Source of the DNA: Chthoniobacterales bacterium
Lineage (GTDB): Bacteria > Verrucomicrobiota > Verrucomicrobiia > Chthoniobacterales > UBA10450
NCBI GenBank assembly: GCA_013695905.1
Contig: JACCZQ010000426.1
Coordinates: 1-6,111 of the forward strand
Direction of reading: 5' to 3'
DNA length: 6,111 bases
A program made the translations under genes and the position numbers. This document shows, piece after piece, positions 5,996-6,111 of the stretch. Under the pieces are notes generated by a model that was not told the origin of the DNA, ran no database searches, and saw only the letters and a program-made list of their open reading frames with translations. The first letter of the stretch is position 1, and every line of letters begins with the position of its first letter.

Positions 5996-6111
5996 GGCAG
6001 ACCTGCCCAAGCGACTTCGAGGCTCATGCCCGTAACATCCACCTGCGACTGCGAAGAAGAAGTTTGTCTGGCGACTGCGGAAGAGGCATCCTGTCATTCG
6101 TAGCTTCTTCG
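5996..6111. other. Gene-free right edge
   Basis: I see nothing supportable in the last 116 bases. An antisense open frame covers part of this stretch, but it runs through the four-hairpin element and into the end of the hydrolase gene, so it is taken as chance. A neighbouring gene may begin beyond the edge. Confidence 0.35.

Overview
The window holds three plus-strand protein genes separated by gene-free gaps that are full of palindromic repeats. It looks like a high-GC member of Verrucomicrobiota, perhaps a soil Spartobacteria/Chthoniobacterales lineage. This rests on recollection of family patterns, not on a search. Two secreted proteins end in a 'SRKxHGAAGxFD ... dockerin' module that I associate with this group. 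The gaps carry palindromes I also associate with Verrucomicrobiota and Planctomycetota genomes, such as CACAGGC/GCCTGTG-type and GCAAGCT/AGCTTGC-type hairpins. Neither gene start inside the window has a clear Shine-Dalgarno sequence.

Layout. Bases 1-2281 are the 3' part of a large secreted beta-propeller gene (Asp-box/VPS10-sortilin-like) with a C-terminal dockerin-type module; its true start lies before the window. Bases 2282-3245 are a 964-base gap with no convincing gene. It holds short triloop hairpins, an 80-base-spaced inverted pair, and a large imperfect inverted repeat of about 268 bases whose outer arms match at 53 of 56 positions. Bases 3246-4922 encode a secreted glucose/sorbosone dehydrogenase-like (PQQ-type) propeller enzyme with a diverged copy of the same C-terminal module. 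Bases 4923-5157 are a short gap with another palindrome. Bases 5158-5775 encode a cytoplasmic metallo-beta-lactamase-fold hydrolase of the glyoxalase II/YcbL type. Bases 5776-6111 hold no gene but contain a compact four-hairpin palindromic element.

How the parts relate. The first two genes encode exported propeller proteins carrying the same type of C-terminal module, so they are probably sorted or displayed in the same way. The large gap argues against a tight operon. The hydrolase looks like an unrelated housekeeping or detoxification gene. The most notable signal is outside the genes: every complete intergenic gap carries palindromes of different sequence but the same design, a 4-9 bp stem closed by a 3-nt loop. 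In the last gap the stems show a compensated base change and a half-compensated intermediate.
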